Shown here one piece after another: positions 27,095 to 38,993 of a stretch of DNA of 64,000 nt. Made by a program: the position numbers and the translations under genes. Source of the DNA: Erythrocercus mccallii. Its lineage: Eukaryota; Chordata; Aves; Passeriformes; Dicruridae. The DNA is taken from assembly GCA_013397435.1 (NCBI GenBank), contig VZRG01001328.1, positions 62,001-126,000 on the forward strand, in the 5' to 3' direction. Below the pieces are notes generated by a model. That model was not told the DNA's origin and ran no database searches. It saw only the letters and a program-made list of their open reading frames with translations. Each line of letters begins with the position of its first letter. Positions within the stretch are counted from its first letter, which is position 1.

Positions 27095-27440
27095 TGTTTC
27101 CCCCGACACGAGCCCGCACCGCCGCTCCCCGCCCGCCCGGTCCCGCCCGGTGCCCGCGCTGGGGCGGGCGGAGGTGGCGGCCACGCCGGGCGGCAGCGCG
27201 GAGCGGCGGCCGCAGGTGGGTGCTGGGGTCGGGCGGGGGGAGCCCGGGCGTCCCCTCGGAGTCCCCCGGGCCGCCTCCCTCCCTCTGGCTCCGGAGAGGA
27301 GCAGGAACCCGCCGGGAGGGCCGGGGGCAGCGGCGGAACCCGGCCGGGAGCGGCAGGGACGGGGAGCGGGAGGCGCCGGTAGCCGCGGGGTCCTCTGTGC
27401 GCAGGATGGGGCTGTGCCCGCACGGCCCAGGACAGGTGAT
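27095..27440 (+). promoter_or_regulatory. GPR160: GPR160 CpG-island promoter with noncoding first exon
   Basis: A sharp shift to GC- and CpG-rich sequence 1.3 kb before the GPR160 coding exon marks the likely promoter. Two donor-like sites are visible, CGCAG|GTGGGT after 27215 and GACAG|GTGATT after 27435, either of which could join the acceptor at 28668/28669. The use of either donor is inference. Confidence 0.65.
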
Positions 27441-27446
27441 TCCGCC

Positions 27447-27483
27447 TTATTATTATTATTACTATTACTATTATTACTATTAT
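27447..27483. repeat. (TAT/TAC)n trinucleotide microsatellite
   Basis: An ATT/ACT trinucleotide run lies directly downstream of the GPR160 CpG island. In one frame it reads poly-Tyr, which is not evidence of coding. Confidence 0.95.
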
Positions 27484-28644
27484 CTTACCGAACGGGACCC
27501 CGTTTGCGTGCAGGTCTCCTCCTTTCTGTGTACACAAGTGCAGAGTCCAGTACATGAAGACAAAACACACCGGAATTAAGCCGTACTGTAAAGACAGATC
27601 AGGTTTCAGAGGATGCGCTTGTGCAGATGAAGAGTGAAGCAGCCAGCCCAGGTAGGCTTGTAAACAAACTCCACGGATGCTTCTCAGGTTGTGCTGCCAA
27701 GGACTTGTAGTTGCTCTAACTCTGCTCTCAGGACACACAAACTCAATTGTGTACTAACACATACGTTAGTCACAAAGAACTCTGGCAAACTGGTCACAAA
27801 ATGCAGGTGTCTGCTTAAATCGAAGCAATTTGCTGTTAACACAGAGCCTAAGAGTCAGTTCCTTTTCACAGCTGCCTGGGCTCCTCAGCTCTGATTTGCT
27901 CTCACAGACACCATCCTGCTTAAGGAAAGAGAGAAGAGATCAGATAAAACTGTCCATGCTGTCTTGCTGACATAACAGAGCTACCCTATGTTCATTTTCC
28001 TTAGGAATCGACACTTGGAAAAGAGTTATCATAAAGAAACTTGTGAAAGTCTGAAGGGAAAACCAGGTGTTCTGAGTTTGTGTCATTGTAGTACTTAGAG
28101 ATGAACAAAAAAGCCCAGTTCACTAATAAAGCCCTTCTGCTTTGGATTGCCTCGGAGTTCCAGGATTTTTGCACCAAAAAAGGAGGTGATGCTTGATGCT
28201 TTTTCTGCTTTCAGACTATTTCTGCAGTCTCGATTTCCTACAGACTCGTATGAGCATAATGAACCATGAGGCCATGCTGCAGCATCTCCTACAGCGTCTT
28301 GTACGATTTCTGTCCTGTAATTTTTCAGAATATGCAGGAGCTCTGAAACCTCCATCTCTCTGCCCAGCTGGACAGAAAGACCTTTCTATGCCTTCTAAAG
28401 GAAAGGAACACAGTCAACCTTATTTCCTAAACCTTTTCTTGGGTCACTAGCTAGAAAAGTAAATTATGTTGACCTTTTAACTCTCAAGAATGTAATTCAG
28501 AGAAAACAAAATTTAGGCAGTTGTTGCTAATTTAATGATCAGTTAATGAGGCTTTTTACTCTTCATTAAGGGGCCTGAAAAATTCAGACAAATTGGGTAG
28601 TTGCTATGATGGAACTAATTGGTAGAGCTACACAGAAATAAATT

Positions 28645-28668
28645 TTTTAATTTTTTTTTTCTTTTCAG
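28645..28668 (+). promoter_or_regulatory. GPR160: Splice acceptor of the GPR160 coding exon
   Basis: A long T-rich tract ending CTTTTCAG|AGATGAAG places the 5' boundary of the coding exon at 28669, 54 bases before the start codon. An out-of-frame ATG at 28671 lies between them. Confidence 0.7.
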
Positions 28669-28722
28669 AGATGAAGCATCGTGCTCTGTGACATTTATTT
28701 TTGCTGTTTTCACTGCTGGAGG

Positions 28723-29754
28723 ATGGCTGCCAGACTCTATGAAAATGGTTCTGTGGTCAGTGGTCAGTACCACTACACCCACGCCAGCCAATCTCTTGAA
28801 ATCAGCTACATGTTGGTCCTGATTATGCTTGGAAAAGTCTTCCTTGATTTCTTCATGTTGCAAATTAAGCCAAAGCCTGTGAAAGTCAGTTTCATGGAAT
28901 ACTTCTGCATTTCAGTGGCACTTCTCGATTTCACACTGCTGCTGAGCATCTGTTTCATTTTCTGTTTTGAGGACTTTGCACTCTGGGGCGTGCGATTCAC
29001 AGAGTACCACATCTGCCTCTTCACTCAGATCACTTCTCTGACCTATGGGATTTTGCCTTACCCCGTGTATGTTGTGGCTGCTCTGGATTATTACACCACT
29101 GTCTCTCAACCATCCCAATTCCCTAAAAGAGGTCGGAAGTTATTTTATGTATTTGCTGTGGCAGCTATATGGATTTCTGGGTTTTTTTGCACTCTCGAAG
29201 TTCCCGCTGTCTCTGAAGAGCTGGAAATGCAGAAGAGTGTTTCCCCTTCCCAGTGCCCTGTCTCTGGCAGCCTGCAGAGCTACTGGGTGTCGTGTGCCAT
29301 GGTGCTGCTGCTGGCCACGGCTCTCCTGGCTCGCTGGAAGGAGGTGACAACCATGCTGCTTTCTGCCAGGCTCCTCTCCTTTTCCAGCCAGCCTGTGCTG
29401 ATGTTCCCCTACGTGCCTGACAACAACAAAAACACCTGCTTTAAGTGGCAGCTCCTGAGCAGGCTCCTCCTGTGTTTCCTTGGCACTTGGGCACCGTTTG
29501 TTGTTCTCCAGGTCGTGGTTCTGTTTCTGGGTGTGCAGATCCCAGCCTACGTGGAGATGAACGTGCCCTGGCTGTACTTCATCAACAGCTTTCTCCTGGC
29601 AGCAGCCTACTGGTGCCGGTGCCACGATGTGGAGCTGACAGAGGAGGGGTGGTGCACAGACCCCTTTGTCAGCTGGAAATTCTGCTTTATGCCGTTCAAC
29701 AATGAAAGCACAGAGCCAGCTGATAAACCAAGCGCAGTAACTGTCATCTGTTAA
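28723..29754 (+). CDS. GPR160: GPR160, orphan seven-transmembrane receptor, complete
   Basis: One uninterrupted frame of 343 codons (human 338) starts at ATG 28723 (MAARLYENGS) and stops at TAA 29752-29754. An earlier in-frame GTG exists, but this ATG fits the family start. Seven hydrophobic helices lie near residues 26-46, 57-81, 97-120, 140-160, 186-204, 246-269 and 281-298. An N-glycosylation site (NGS, 8-10) precedes helix 1. The position of the class A DRY motif reads LDYY (121-124), and helix 7 reads FINSFLLAAAY instead of NPxxY, both in keeping with the divergent nature of this orphan. GPR160 has been proposed as a receptor for CART peptide, which is not settled. A pyrimidine tract and CAG at 28668 give an acceptor just upstream, so the coding region sits in one terminal exon after noncoding 5' exon(s). 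Confidence 0.96.
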   Translation: MAARLYENGSVVSGQYHYTHASQSLEISYMLVLIMLGKVFLDFFMLQIKPKPVKVSFMEYFCISVALLDFTLLLSICFIFCFEDFALWGVRFTEYHICLFTQITSLTYGILPYPVYVVAALDYYTTVSQPSQFPKRGRKLFYVFAVAAIWISGFFCTLEVPAVSEELEMQKSVSPSQCPVSGSLQSYWVSCAMVLLLATALLARWKEVTTMLLSARLLSFSSQPVLMFPYVPDNNKNTCFKWQLLSRLLLCFLGTWAPFVVLQVVVLFLGVQIPAYVEMNVPWLYFINSFLLAAAYWCRCHDVELTEEGWCTDPFVSWKFCFMPFNNESTEPADKPSAVTVIC

Positions 29755-30110
29755 CGAGCTGCCCGCTGAAAAGGCTGCGAAGAAGCAGAACTCTGATGTT
29801 GGGTGGCTGGGTCCTTACAGATAACGCAAGGAAACATCTCCAGAGCTTCACTCCATGGAAACAAGTCCAGAGTCCAGCAATACTTTTAGTGAATATTGCA
29901 CTGGAGTGAAGGACACCGAGGCCCAGTGGGCAGCAAGCACTCTCAGGCCAGAGAATTCAACTTCAAATTACATTTAAAAAAACATTGCTTATATAGGACA
30001 AGTTTTCAGTTAAACTTCATGTTTCTGACTAGAATTCTACACTTCATTTAAATGGAATGATCTCAGGTTTTACAGTAGAAAATGCAATAAAGTCTTCAAG
30101 GCTGGAGTTA
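29755..30110 (+). terminator. GPR160: GPR160 3' UTR with poly(A) signal AATAAA at 30086-30091
   Basis: The sequence CAATAAAGTCTTCAAGG gives a canonical signal 335 bases after the stop, followed within 60 bases by a T/G-rich stretch (TTTTTGAAGTGTATTTTGTTGC). It marks the likely end of GPR160 and the start of the tail-to-tail interval with PHC3. Confidence 0.7.
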
Positions 30111-33100
30111 CATACAGATGCTGACCTAAGGTTCAAATGACTTTTTGAAGTGTATTTTGTTGCTAAAATGTGGATTTTCGTCAGCTTGATGGAAGGTAAG
30201 GGTTGCTATCTGTTTAACAAGAAATAACTTGTTTTAGATAAAGTTACAACTCCCACAGGAACAGAAACTTTACATAGTGCAAAACCAGTGCAAGATGTGC
30301 AACTTCCACAACCACAGGAGAGGTGCTGTTTCATTGTTCCTTTGCTGCTGCTGCTCCTCTAAGGTACATGAACATATTAAAAAGTAAACAATTAGAGCAA
30401 CAATCATCAAGGTTAGCTGCTATACATAAATACATGCCCAAGGTTAAAGAGTGGTTTAAATTAAAATATAGCTTATTTTGAAGCCAAAATTACTTTAAAA
30501 TAAAATATGAAGTGTGACTACTTTAGCAGGGAAATAATTAGGCTTCTAGCAAAAATACTCTCAATTTTCAAATTCTTAGAGTTTTACTATGGACTTGATT
30601 TGACTTTGTATCAGAGAAATAAATGATACACAACCAAAGCAGACAAATGAAATTAGCATTTATTTCTGAAGCACTAAACTCACAATACAATGTTGTATTG
30701 AAAAGAAACTAAGTAAATGATGCTGTAGGTTGGTTAATTGTCCCCCAGACCCAAAGGGAACAATGATTTCCCACAAGAATACTCATTAAGAAAACTCTGC
30801 AGATAACAAAAGGTGCAATTACAAGCAAGTTTAAGCAGCATAGTATAAGGTGCTTTGTTTCAGCATTTGTAGGATGGATTTACCCATTAACAGACAGATT
30901 GAAGAAATGTCACTTTTACAGATCATAACAAATGAGAGAATCTAAAATTCATTCACATGCTAGCTGGTCATGGGAAAGTGCTTCTTCAAAAATGATTTAC
31001 AAAGTAAAGATCATAGTTTTACATAATTCATTGTGTGCTCTTCAACTGTAAAATTTAAATTTTGGGTAATAATTTACTTTATTATATATCAATTATAGAG
31101 ATAGATTTAATTGCAGAATTTAATACTATATGGGTTATATTTTCTTATAAAAGAATATTCCAGTATTTCATTCATTAAGAATACACAGTCACATCTCAAT
31201 CATAAATTAATCTTTGATTTCTGAAACATACCAAAATCTGATTATTTTATTATTACTTTACCCCACATAGTGCTTCTTTCACCCACCGTTGGTGATAAAT
31301 TTCTTAGAGGTTTCTGTGATGTAATCAAAAGGGGACAAGCATTTTCCAGCAATAGAAAGTGGTTTGGGGGGGAAACCTGCTTAAAAGGCCATCAAAAGGA
31401 CAGTAAATGATTGAAAACTGAATTTTGAAACTAGTGCAATAAGAGGAGGCAATGCTTAGCAACATAATTTGAAGTGTTTGGCACTACAAATTTCATTTTT
31501 TGAAATGAAAATGTACTTGGAGGAAATTCTATTTCCATGTTAAAAGTAGGAAAGCACATGCATGTTAACTGGAAAAACAACCCTAAGCAATCTCTCCCTG
31601 CTCTCTCGAACTGTAATTGCTGTTAGTTAGTGCTGGAGATGCTATAGGCTAAACCATGGCTAAACGCAGGGGTTTGACACAGCATTTCGTCAGGTTTTAT
31701 AGAAACTGAACACCCACTGAAATGGGGCTGACAAAATATTTAGAAAACCTAATTCCATTTAAAAATCAGCAAATACACCAAATATAGGAATGCACCAGGC
31801 ATTTCAGAATCATGAAATAACTAATCCCTACAGACTCAGCAGGCAGGGGGAAATTCCTCTTTTAAACACCAGATGAAGGCAAAACTATTTTCAAGTACAT
31901 TTCAGGTGTGTTTTGCATGATAAGTCTCACCCTTCAGAATCACTAACGTGCACAGAACTGGAACTGCAACTGGTTGGGTGAGGCTGCTGACATGTTTTAT
32001 TTATCAGTGTGGTTCGGTTTCCCAAGCCCTAATTAAAGTTTACACAACCCTGTCTGCCCTAACGTACCAGAATTCCTGTAGCTGCTGCAGTGCTCCTAAA
32101 GCCACTTGAAGTTTTTAACATTTTTTACAGGGAATCCACAACATGCAGCCAAAGCAAATATTAATGGATTGATGTTACATCACTGTTTAACTTGTCAAAT
32201 TTATTCTTTCTTACTTTTTGTGGAAAAGTGCCAAAGAGAATCAACTTTTAGGCTGTCACCTCCATGGAGGAGGCAACAGTGGCACTGCAGGTCTCTACCA
32301 ACATCCAACCAAGGTGCCTGAGCCTGCCAAGTGACTATTTTAAAACATTCTAATGGTAACTGTCTTTGCAAGCCCACTTTTATCCTTGGCATTCCTGGAG
32401 GGAGACACCAGCTGTGCAGTGATCTCCATCCTACTGCCTTCCTAACAATTGTGTCTTTTCCCCTGTGCATTTTTTTTTTCTTTTTAACCTGGTGCTTCTG
32501 CGCAGTCCCAACACTGGTGCCTGGACCATCCCTCTCTAGAACAGGGTGACAGTTTCACTGCCAGAGAGGACAGAAGCTATGGCAGGGAGGTGGAAATGTC
32601 TGAAATAAAAGAACTACAGGTAACCACTGCTACATCTCCTCTGTACATCACTTCTTGAGCTGTGCCAGCAACTAATGGCCTTACACCATTCAAATACCTT
32701 ACAGTCCTTAAATCTTATAAGATTATTCGATATTAATGCTAACAACAGCTGAAGTGTTGAGCCTTTATGGGAGACTTCTGTACTTTTCTCATTTAAAGAC
32801 TTTCTTACAAATCAACATTGATTTTAATGAGATATTCTATGTGTTTTCAACTATAAACAGAGTATTTGGCACTCAATGATAAAACCCTTCGTCCTTACAT
32901 CTTTCCTGGTCAGTACTGGCTTGTTCCTTCTATAATACAAAGACTACTTGGAAAGGAAGTTGGGTGTGCAGAATCCCTCACTGTTCTTTCCAAAAATGAA
33001 TTTGCAAAAAGCTGCCAGAGGATGGAAGCATCCTGGCTGGGTTGTGGAGGACAACAGAAGCCTTCCACAGGCTGCCCAGGCTTCACCCACAAAGCAGATC

Positions 33101-35939
33101 AACCCCAGGAATCAAAGACATTTGTACTTCAAGTTTAATCCCGTAAACAGCACAGACACCCTGATTATTACCTAGCAACACCATAAGCCTGTCAACAACC
33201 CTATGTACCAAAGCAGTGCAATTAGAATGTTCCTTCAGAGTTATGTATTGCACTTAAACAGTGTTTATGATCACAATTCTATGAATGCACAATCATGCTC
33301 AAGTTACAGTTACTTCTAGATGGAAAAAATCTTTTGAAATATCATTTTTCTAGCCCCTTACTGTACAGAGTCATTTGGATAATTCAACAGGAATACCTGC
33401 TGGAAATTTAAAAACTTTTAACATGAAATGTGTTCATAACACTGGCTCCCAGAACTGTGCTTCAGAAAAGTTAAATCCGTGGCTACAAAAGCTGGACTAT
33501 GAGCTTACTCCATACCTGTAATTACCAGCATATTCACATCACTCAACTTTGCTTTTTCCCTTCCACTTTGCTGTAAGAGATCAGAAAATACTATGCAACC
33601 TTCAAGTGAACGAGCAGGTGTGTTTTAATGCAGAGCATTAAACACAGCAGTTTAGGATGGGGCCTTGAGTATATATGGAAGTGCTGAGCATGAGACCCAG
33701 GGGATAAAGCAGGACATAAAATGCCCCAGTCTCCAGAGCTGACACTCAAGAGAGCAAAATGCCACACTCAGAAATTGAGTGGGGAAGGAAGTGTCAGATT
33801 TCCAAAGAGATGAAGATGGTAAAAACAAACCAGGCTGATTCTCATGGATTAGGATAATGTGTGCTCACTGCCTTGGTGCTCAGTCTGTGTCCCCGGCCCT
33901 GACTCCATCAGCTCAGACCAAGGAGAGCTTCCTGAAAAAGCCACACAGCTGGCACCTGTCTGCAGCATCACTACCATCTCTTTTTCAAATGTCACCATTT
34001 GCAAAGCCATCCAGGGGGTGTAACTACATGAAACCTTTCAGGTCTAAATAAACTCTCATGACTAAAGGCAAATTCTTTTAAAATTAATATAATTTAGGCT
34101 CATCTTAAATGAACTAAGCATTAAATGAATTTAAAATTTATTTCTCCTCACAGTATTTCCTGTCTGAAACTACAGCTCACTATGCAAGAGTAACTTGAAA
34201 ATTAATTCACTATGAGCAATTAACATTTTACACTGAAATTATTCCTTGATAGCTCTGCTCATACCTGTTCTACTCAGCACTGAACAGTGTATTTAAAACA
34301 AAATACTCTAAAATACTGGCTTCTCTCCATCTCTAATAAACTAATTTAGGTGAATATTCAAAAACTACCCTAGAGTGATTGTTTTGCACAGTCATTATCT
34401 GCAGCCTAAAACAATCAATGAGGAAATATCTGATTAATGATGACAAATATATTTCAAAGTATATGCTAACAGAACATCTCTATACACTACTGGTGAGAAA
34501 ATAACCCTGCAAGCTTTTATATGTGCTGAGTATTAATATGAGCAGTCTCAGTATAATCAGAACTACTCATGTTTTAAATTATGGGGATGTCTAATTATTT
34601 GCAAAACCAGAACTCAACACAGCTGTCACTGAATTCTTTGATCACTCAGAGCTGTAGATTTTCACTGTGTAAGAAATCTGTTGAGCTCTTGAGGTGGAAG
34701 TTCCTGCCTGGATATTGTGATATTAGAATGGGAACACCCATCTGAAAGTGGCATTAGTTGTTACTGCCACACCAGGCAGTGACAGACCAGCCCAGCCTCA
34801 CAATGGACCTCCATTCAAATTACACTTCAACGGTTTTGTACTTGAATATTTCCTTACACGTCAAGATACAGAAAGGGTGCAAAAGCTATCGCAGATCTGC
34901 CCAAACAGTTGGTTTTATCCCATCCTTTCTTCTTCCTGCCACATCTGCAGTTAAAAAGGACTACACCTGTTTTATCCAAAAGGCTGGATTCCTTTTTGGA
35001 CAAAGCACAGGTGTAAGTCAGGCAGCAAATACCTGCTTTCATGGGAAAGAAATGAGGAAATGCATGCTTGCAGGGCATAAATCTTCTATTTGAAATGTCT
35101 CATTGACAAAAATCTAGCAAAGGCTTTACCCTCCATCAAGAACTTCATTTCTGGAAAAAAAGTGATGGGTTAATGGGTAAAGAATGAATTTACAATGCAG
35201 CCTGTTTAAAAACCCTTCAGACACTCTCTGGTGAGCCAAAACAACTGGTACTTTAAGTGAGTGGAGGTAGCCAAGCTCCCTCAGGGGAGGCTGCACACCC
35301 ATTTTGATCATTCATGTGCAATTCTTTAAAACCCCAAACAAACCCTGAAGCTGAGACAAGTGTCACAGTTCTATTCTATTGGATGAAATCTTGACAGCCA
35401 CCTTCAGCCCAGTGCTCTGCAATGGAGTTTCCATTAAGGAGTAGGGGTAGGATGAAGAGTGGTGGAGAAAAAGGAAAGGAAAAAAACCAAGGAATGTATC
35501 TCCCTTCTGAGCCATTCCTATAGAAGCTGGAATACTGCAAGCATTACTGTGAGGGTAGCCTGCAGCTACAGCAGAAGTCTGAATACAGAAAGCAAAATCC
35601 CAGGAAATAAAGAGACTAAAAAAGGTTTCTTGTAGACACATCCTGTGGGAACAAGTGTTAAAATACAATTAAAATTCTTAATACTTCTTTTGCAAGAGGG
35701 TACAGCCTAATGTGTGAGAAAGCCATGGGAAGTGGTAGTATAAGCCTGGGAAAACCTCACCTATCTGAACAGCAAGTGGACGGTACATAAAATGTTCTGG
35801 TTCTGGAGGGCTGTTACTCTAAGTACTATATTACTGTTTTGAGCAAATTCATAAGCTTCCCAAGTAGACTTCAGTTGCACTTGGAAATTTTTCAGCCTAC
35901 TTTCACATACAAGTGTGAATTTTTTCAAAACTGATTTTA

Positions 35940-36013
35940 CTGACACAGCTACACTGACAAACACTCCCATACAAGTGCACTTCTATCAGTACAGGTTGGT
36001 ATAGCTGTGTCAG
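35940..36013. repeat. MITE-like imperfect hairpin with 12-bp perfect arms
   Basis: CTGACACAGCTA at 35940-35951 is the exact reverse complement of TAGCTGTGTCAG at 36002-36013. Near the centre lies the perfect palindrome AAGTGCACTT (35973-35982), and the bases between pair imperfectly. This near-symmetrical fold is typical of a small inverted-repeat element or a structured RNA; the family is not recognised. Confidence 0.6.
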
Positions 36014-37162
36014 CTTTTAAGTTCCAGTTAATTGCCAAAATCACTGAAGAAGAAAAAAAAACTTCCAATATGCATAAGGCCCACATTCTAAACTGTTGCA
36101 GTCATAAATATTTAAAGCACAACTCATTATCTGTGGCTCTCCCAAACCCACAGGGAATGTTACATACCAGACGAACAGGACCAGATGTGCCTTACTGGGG
36201 TCTGCTCTGAGCTCCTGGCACCTGGCAGTGATTATGGCTGAGCTGGACACAAACACTAGCTGGAGAAACTCTCCTGAAAGCTGTCTAATAAAGCAAAATT
36301 AAAGCAGCCATGAAATTCTCATGCATGTAACACTGATTAACTACAGGTCTAAATAAGACCCCTAAGTCCACATTTCCTAGTACACCTTAAGCCATTATCA
36401 AACCACATTTATGTATCCCTACTTTTTACATTGCCTAAGAACAGTACAATCAGAAGACAGGTTAAAAATTAGCCAGTGAGATTTCTGTATAAAAATAATA
36501 AAACTTTAAGACAAAAGCCAAAGGATAAATATCTAAGATATCTTTAGTCTTCAGTTAGGTCATCAAAACAGAACATATCCTTTAGAACATATGTTACAGA
36601 TATGCTACACTGTGTATCTTACAGAAATGCTACAAATGGGAACTCACTGTCTCCATCATTTGAATGTCTTTCAAATGAACATTAGCAAATATTGGAACTT
36701 CAACTAAGAAGTTTATTTTACAACAGTAACTGAAAACAGAAGAAAAAAATTAGAAAGTGCTTAGCGACTTCCCTCCAAAATAAACCCAGGCATCAATTCA
36801 TCCTCTAAAGCTTTGGTGCCATTTGGATAAGAGCTCTCACCACATACCAGCGTGCAACTGCAGTGTGTTGCCCTAACTTGCAGCTTCAGTGGTTAATAAA
36901 AACATTAATAACATCTGCTATTAGCAAGCTCAAACAGTTGTAATTAACAACAATGATTCTAACGTTGATCTCCAACAGGTCATGGCAGAAAATGTTAGTG
37001 GAAACAAAGCAATAGTCTAATTGAAGGAAAATGAAGCACAGATTTTTCTGTAATCCAAATTTACTCTTTAAGGTCATCAGTTAAATAATACACATATTAA
37101 TCTGTCTGTCACAAACCTGCCTTTTAGCCAGTGTATGTGCATTGACTCCTTTTGATCTAGGG

Positions 37163-38076
37163 CAGCAGTTCTCATACTTTAGGTCAGTTTCTCTTCTCTT
37201 CAGGAATACTGTACAGCCCCCTGAATACCTCCCTACACAATTATATATTATGCATTAATTTGCATAAAATACAAAAAATACATTATTTGCAAACACGTAC
37301 ACATATTTAATTCAAATATACACAATGACTATCAGCACACATACCCTTCTTTCCCTAAACAAGAGCTTAGGGATCCAGGTCTGTACATAAGGGGAGTGGA
37401 GCTGCAAAAGGGAGGGAACAGAAGGACAAAATACATCTGTGAGCATCCGTGCACAGGTGATGGGGAAGCAAAGACCAAAAATGTGCTGCTGCCTCAGAGT
37501 CCAGGCAGCTTCTAAGAGCATCAGTAACTGGGGAAATGTATTTATTCCACAGAGTGTGAGAGAGGGAAGATGGAGGGGGACACTAAAATCCCACCACCCG
37601 TGTCTGCAGCATCCAAGACAAAATCTCCTGCCAGAGGGACAAAGCAGGGCCCCTGGATATTTCTCCCAGAGCTGCCAACGTTGGCATTCCTCCTGCTGAC
37701 CTGCAGCTCCAGGCTCCCTCATGGCAGCAGCAGCTGCTGCTGCACAAGCTCTGAGGGGGCCTCACTGCTCCTTCCTCAGAGCACAGCAAGCACAGCTCAC
37801 ACTGGCCACTGGACAAGGAAAAGGTGCTTGGAAGCTTCCAGTGAGGCAAGAGGAATGCACTACAGGGAAAAACATGTTAGAAGAGGTATCAAGAAAAAGA
37901 ACATCTAGCCTATGCTGTCCCTTCTCTACCTCCAGTCTCTAAAGCAATTTGTCTCAACATGGGCTGGTCCTGGCTGCAGTTTTCAGCCCCTCACACGCAG
38001 GCATTTGGGAACCTGAACCCTGAGTGCTCACACACCTCCTCAGGGTCCACTCTGAACCCCCATTTGAGAACTGCTG
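37163..38076. mobile_element. hAT (Charlie-like) nonautonomous DNA transposon fossil
   Basis: The left end reads CAGCAGTTCTCATACTTT and the right end TTTGAGAACTGCTG. The first 12 bases of the two inverted termini are identical and resemble the CAGTGGTTCTCAAA ends of Charlie-type hAT elements. The 8-bp flanks are ATCTAGGG (37155-37162) and GTCTAGCT (38077-38084), sharing TCTAG, as expected for a decayed hAT target duplication (consensus nTCTAGAn). The 914-bp interior has no transposase-like frame, so it is nonautonomous or internally deleted. It lies inside the presumed PHC3 3' UTR or the intergenic interval. Confidence 0.72.
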
Positions 38077-38838
38077 GTCTAGCTTAACTAGCAGCACGTG
38101 AAACTACAAACCTAACACTTAATGCCCCCTTAGTGCATAGCAGCATTCAAAGAGTAAAGTAACATGTGCTTCAGTTACCTCTGGCAGGAGTGTCAGTAGC
38201 CTGATCATGAGGATTTTGATGAGACATCTACATGGTTTATAGTATTTTACAGACTTCAAGAAAATACTATAGTGGCAGAGATGAGGGTAAGCCTACACGA
38301 GGAAAACCAGCTGCCAACCTACCCCTTACAAACAATTTGCTCAAGACTAAAACAAACTCAAGAGAGCACAAACTAAATGCATAGCATTTTACTGGTACTA
38401 GTGCTTCCACAGGGCCTGTGGACACTTCTGTTAGTTCAGTCCAAACACTGCTGTATGTGGGAAAAATCTTTCAGAATACAGCAACACGATTTAAATGTTG
38501 TCTAGATTGGGGTGGGGACTGGGGTGTTAACCATAACTCATAAGATGAAGTACATGTTGGGGAATAGCTAACCTATCACAGCATATTTCACTTCATGTTT
38601 TTCTGTGAAAAATTTCAACTCAAAGCATTACGCAGGCTTTACTATAAACCTATTAGTTGTTGAAAACTACAGAGGACTCCTGGTATAATCAAAGGAACAT
38701 TTGAAAGTCTTTATGTGGGGAGAGCCCCACCTACTTAACAAAACATCACAGTAACACTCATGCCACAGTGAAGATGTTGGCATATTACTGTTGGTTCTGT
38801 CACTGAGAAATTGTTGTTTAAACCTTCATGTTCACCTC

Positions 38839-38993
38839 CTAGGATTCTTTCAAAGAATTGATACGTGCACAGATTTTCAATGCAGGTCCAAGCTTAATAT
38901 TCATTGCACTCATAAGGTGATCCTCCTTCAATAAGAGGAGAGCTTGTCCATCAATTTCTTGTGCTCTAAATTCATCTGCAATATCTTGACAAC
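38839..38993 (-). CDS. PHC3: PHC3 terminal coding exon, rest of SAM domain
   Basis: The exon reads CQDIADEFRAQEIDGQALLL, then KEDHLMSAMNIKLGPALKI and ARINSLKES, then TAG. This is the C-terminal part of the SAM domain, including the LGPALKI segment characteristic of polymerising PHC SAM domains. It lies 3.8 kb downstream of the preceding exon. Confidence 0.96.

Larger units (their letters stand above)
30111..38838 (-). other. PHC3: Tail-to-tail interval, probable PHC3 3' UTR plus intergenic DNA
   Basis: This AT-rich 8.7-kb stretch has no coding exon that I recognise. It follows the PHC3 stop codon on the minus strand, and that gene's 3' UTR must end somewhere in it. Many minus-strand AATAAA words exist, for example at 30659-30664, so the end cannot be fixed. 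It contains the hAT-like fossil at 37163-38076 and the hairpin at 35940-36013. Confidence 0.5.

Noticed and set aside
26756..27738. Frames of 168-251 codons on both strands near the GPR160 island
   Set aside because: They run through the TGTGTTAC array, the CpG island and the TAT microsatellite; the products are Cys/Tyr or Arg/Gly/Pro repeats without family resemblance.
37312..37908. Frames of 73-136 codons inside the hAT-like element
   Set aside because: None shows transposase features; composition is ordinary and both strands have similar frames.
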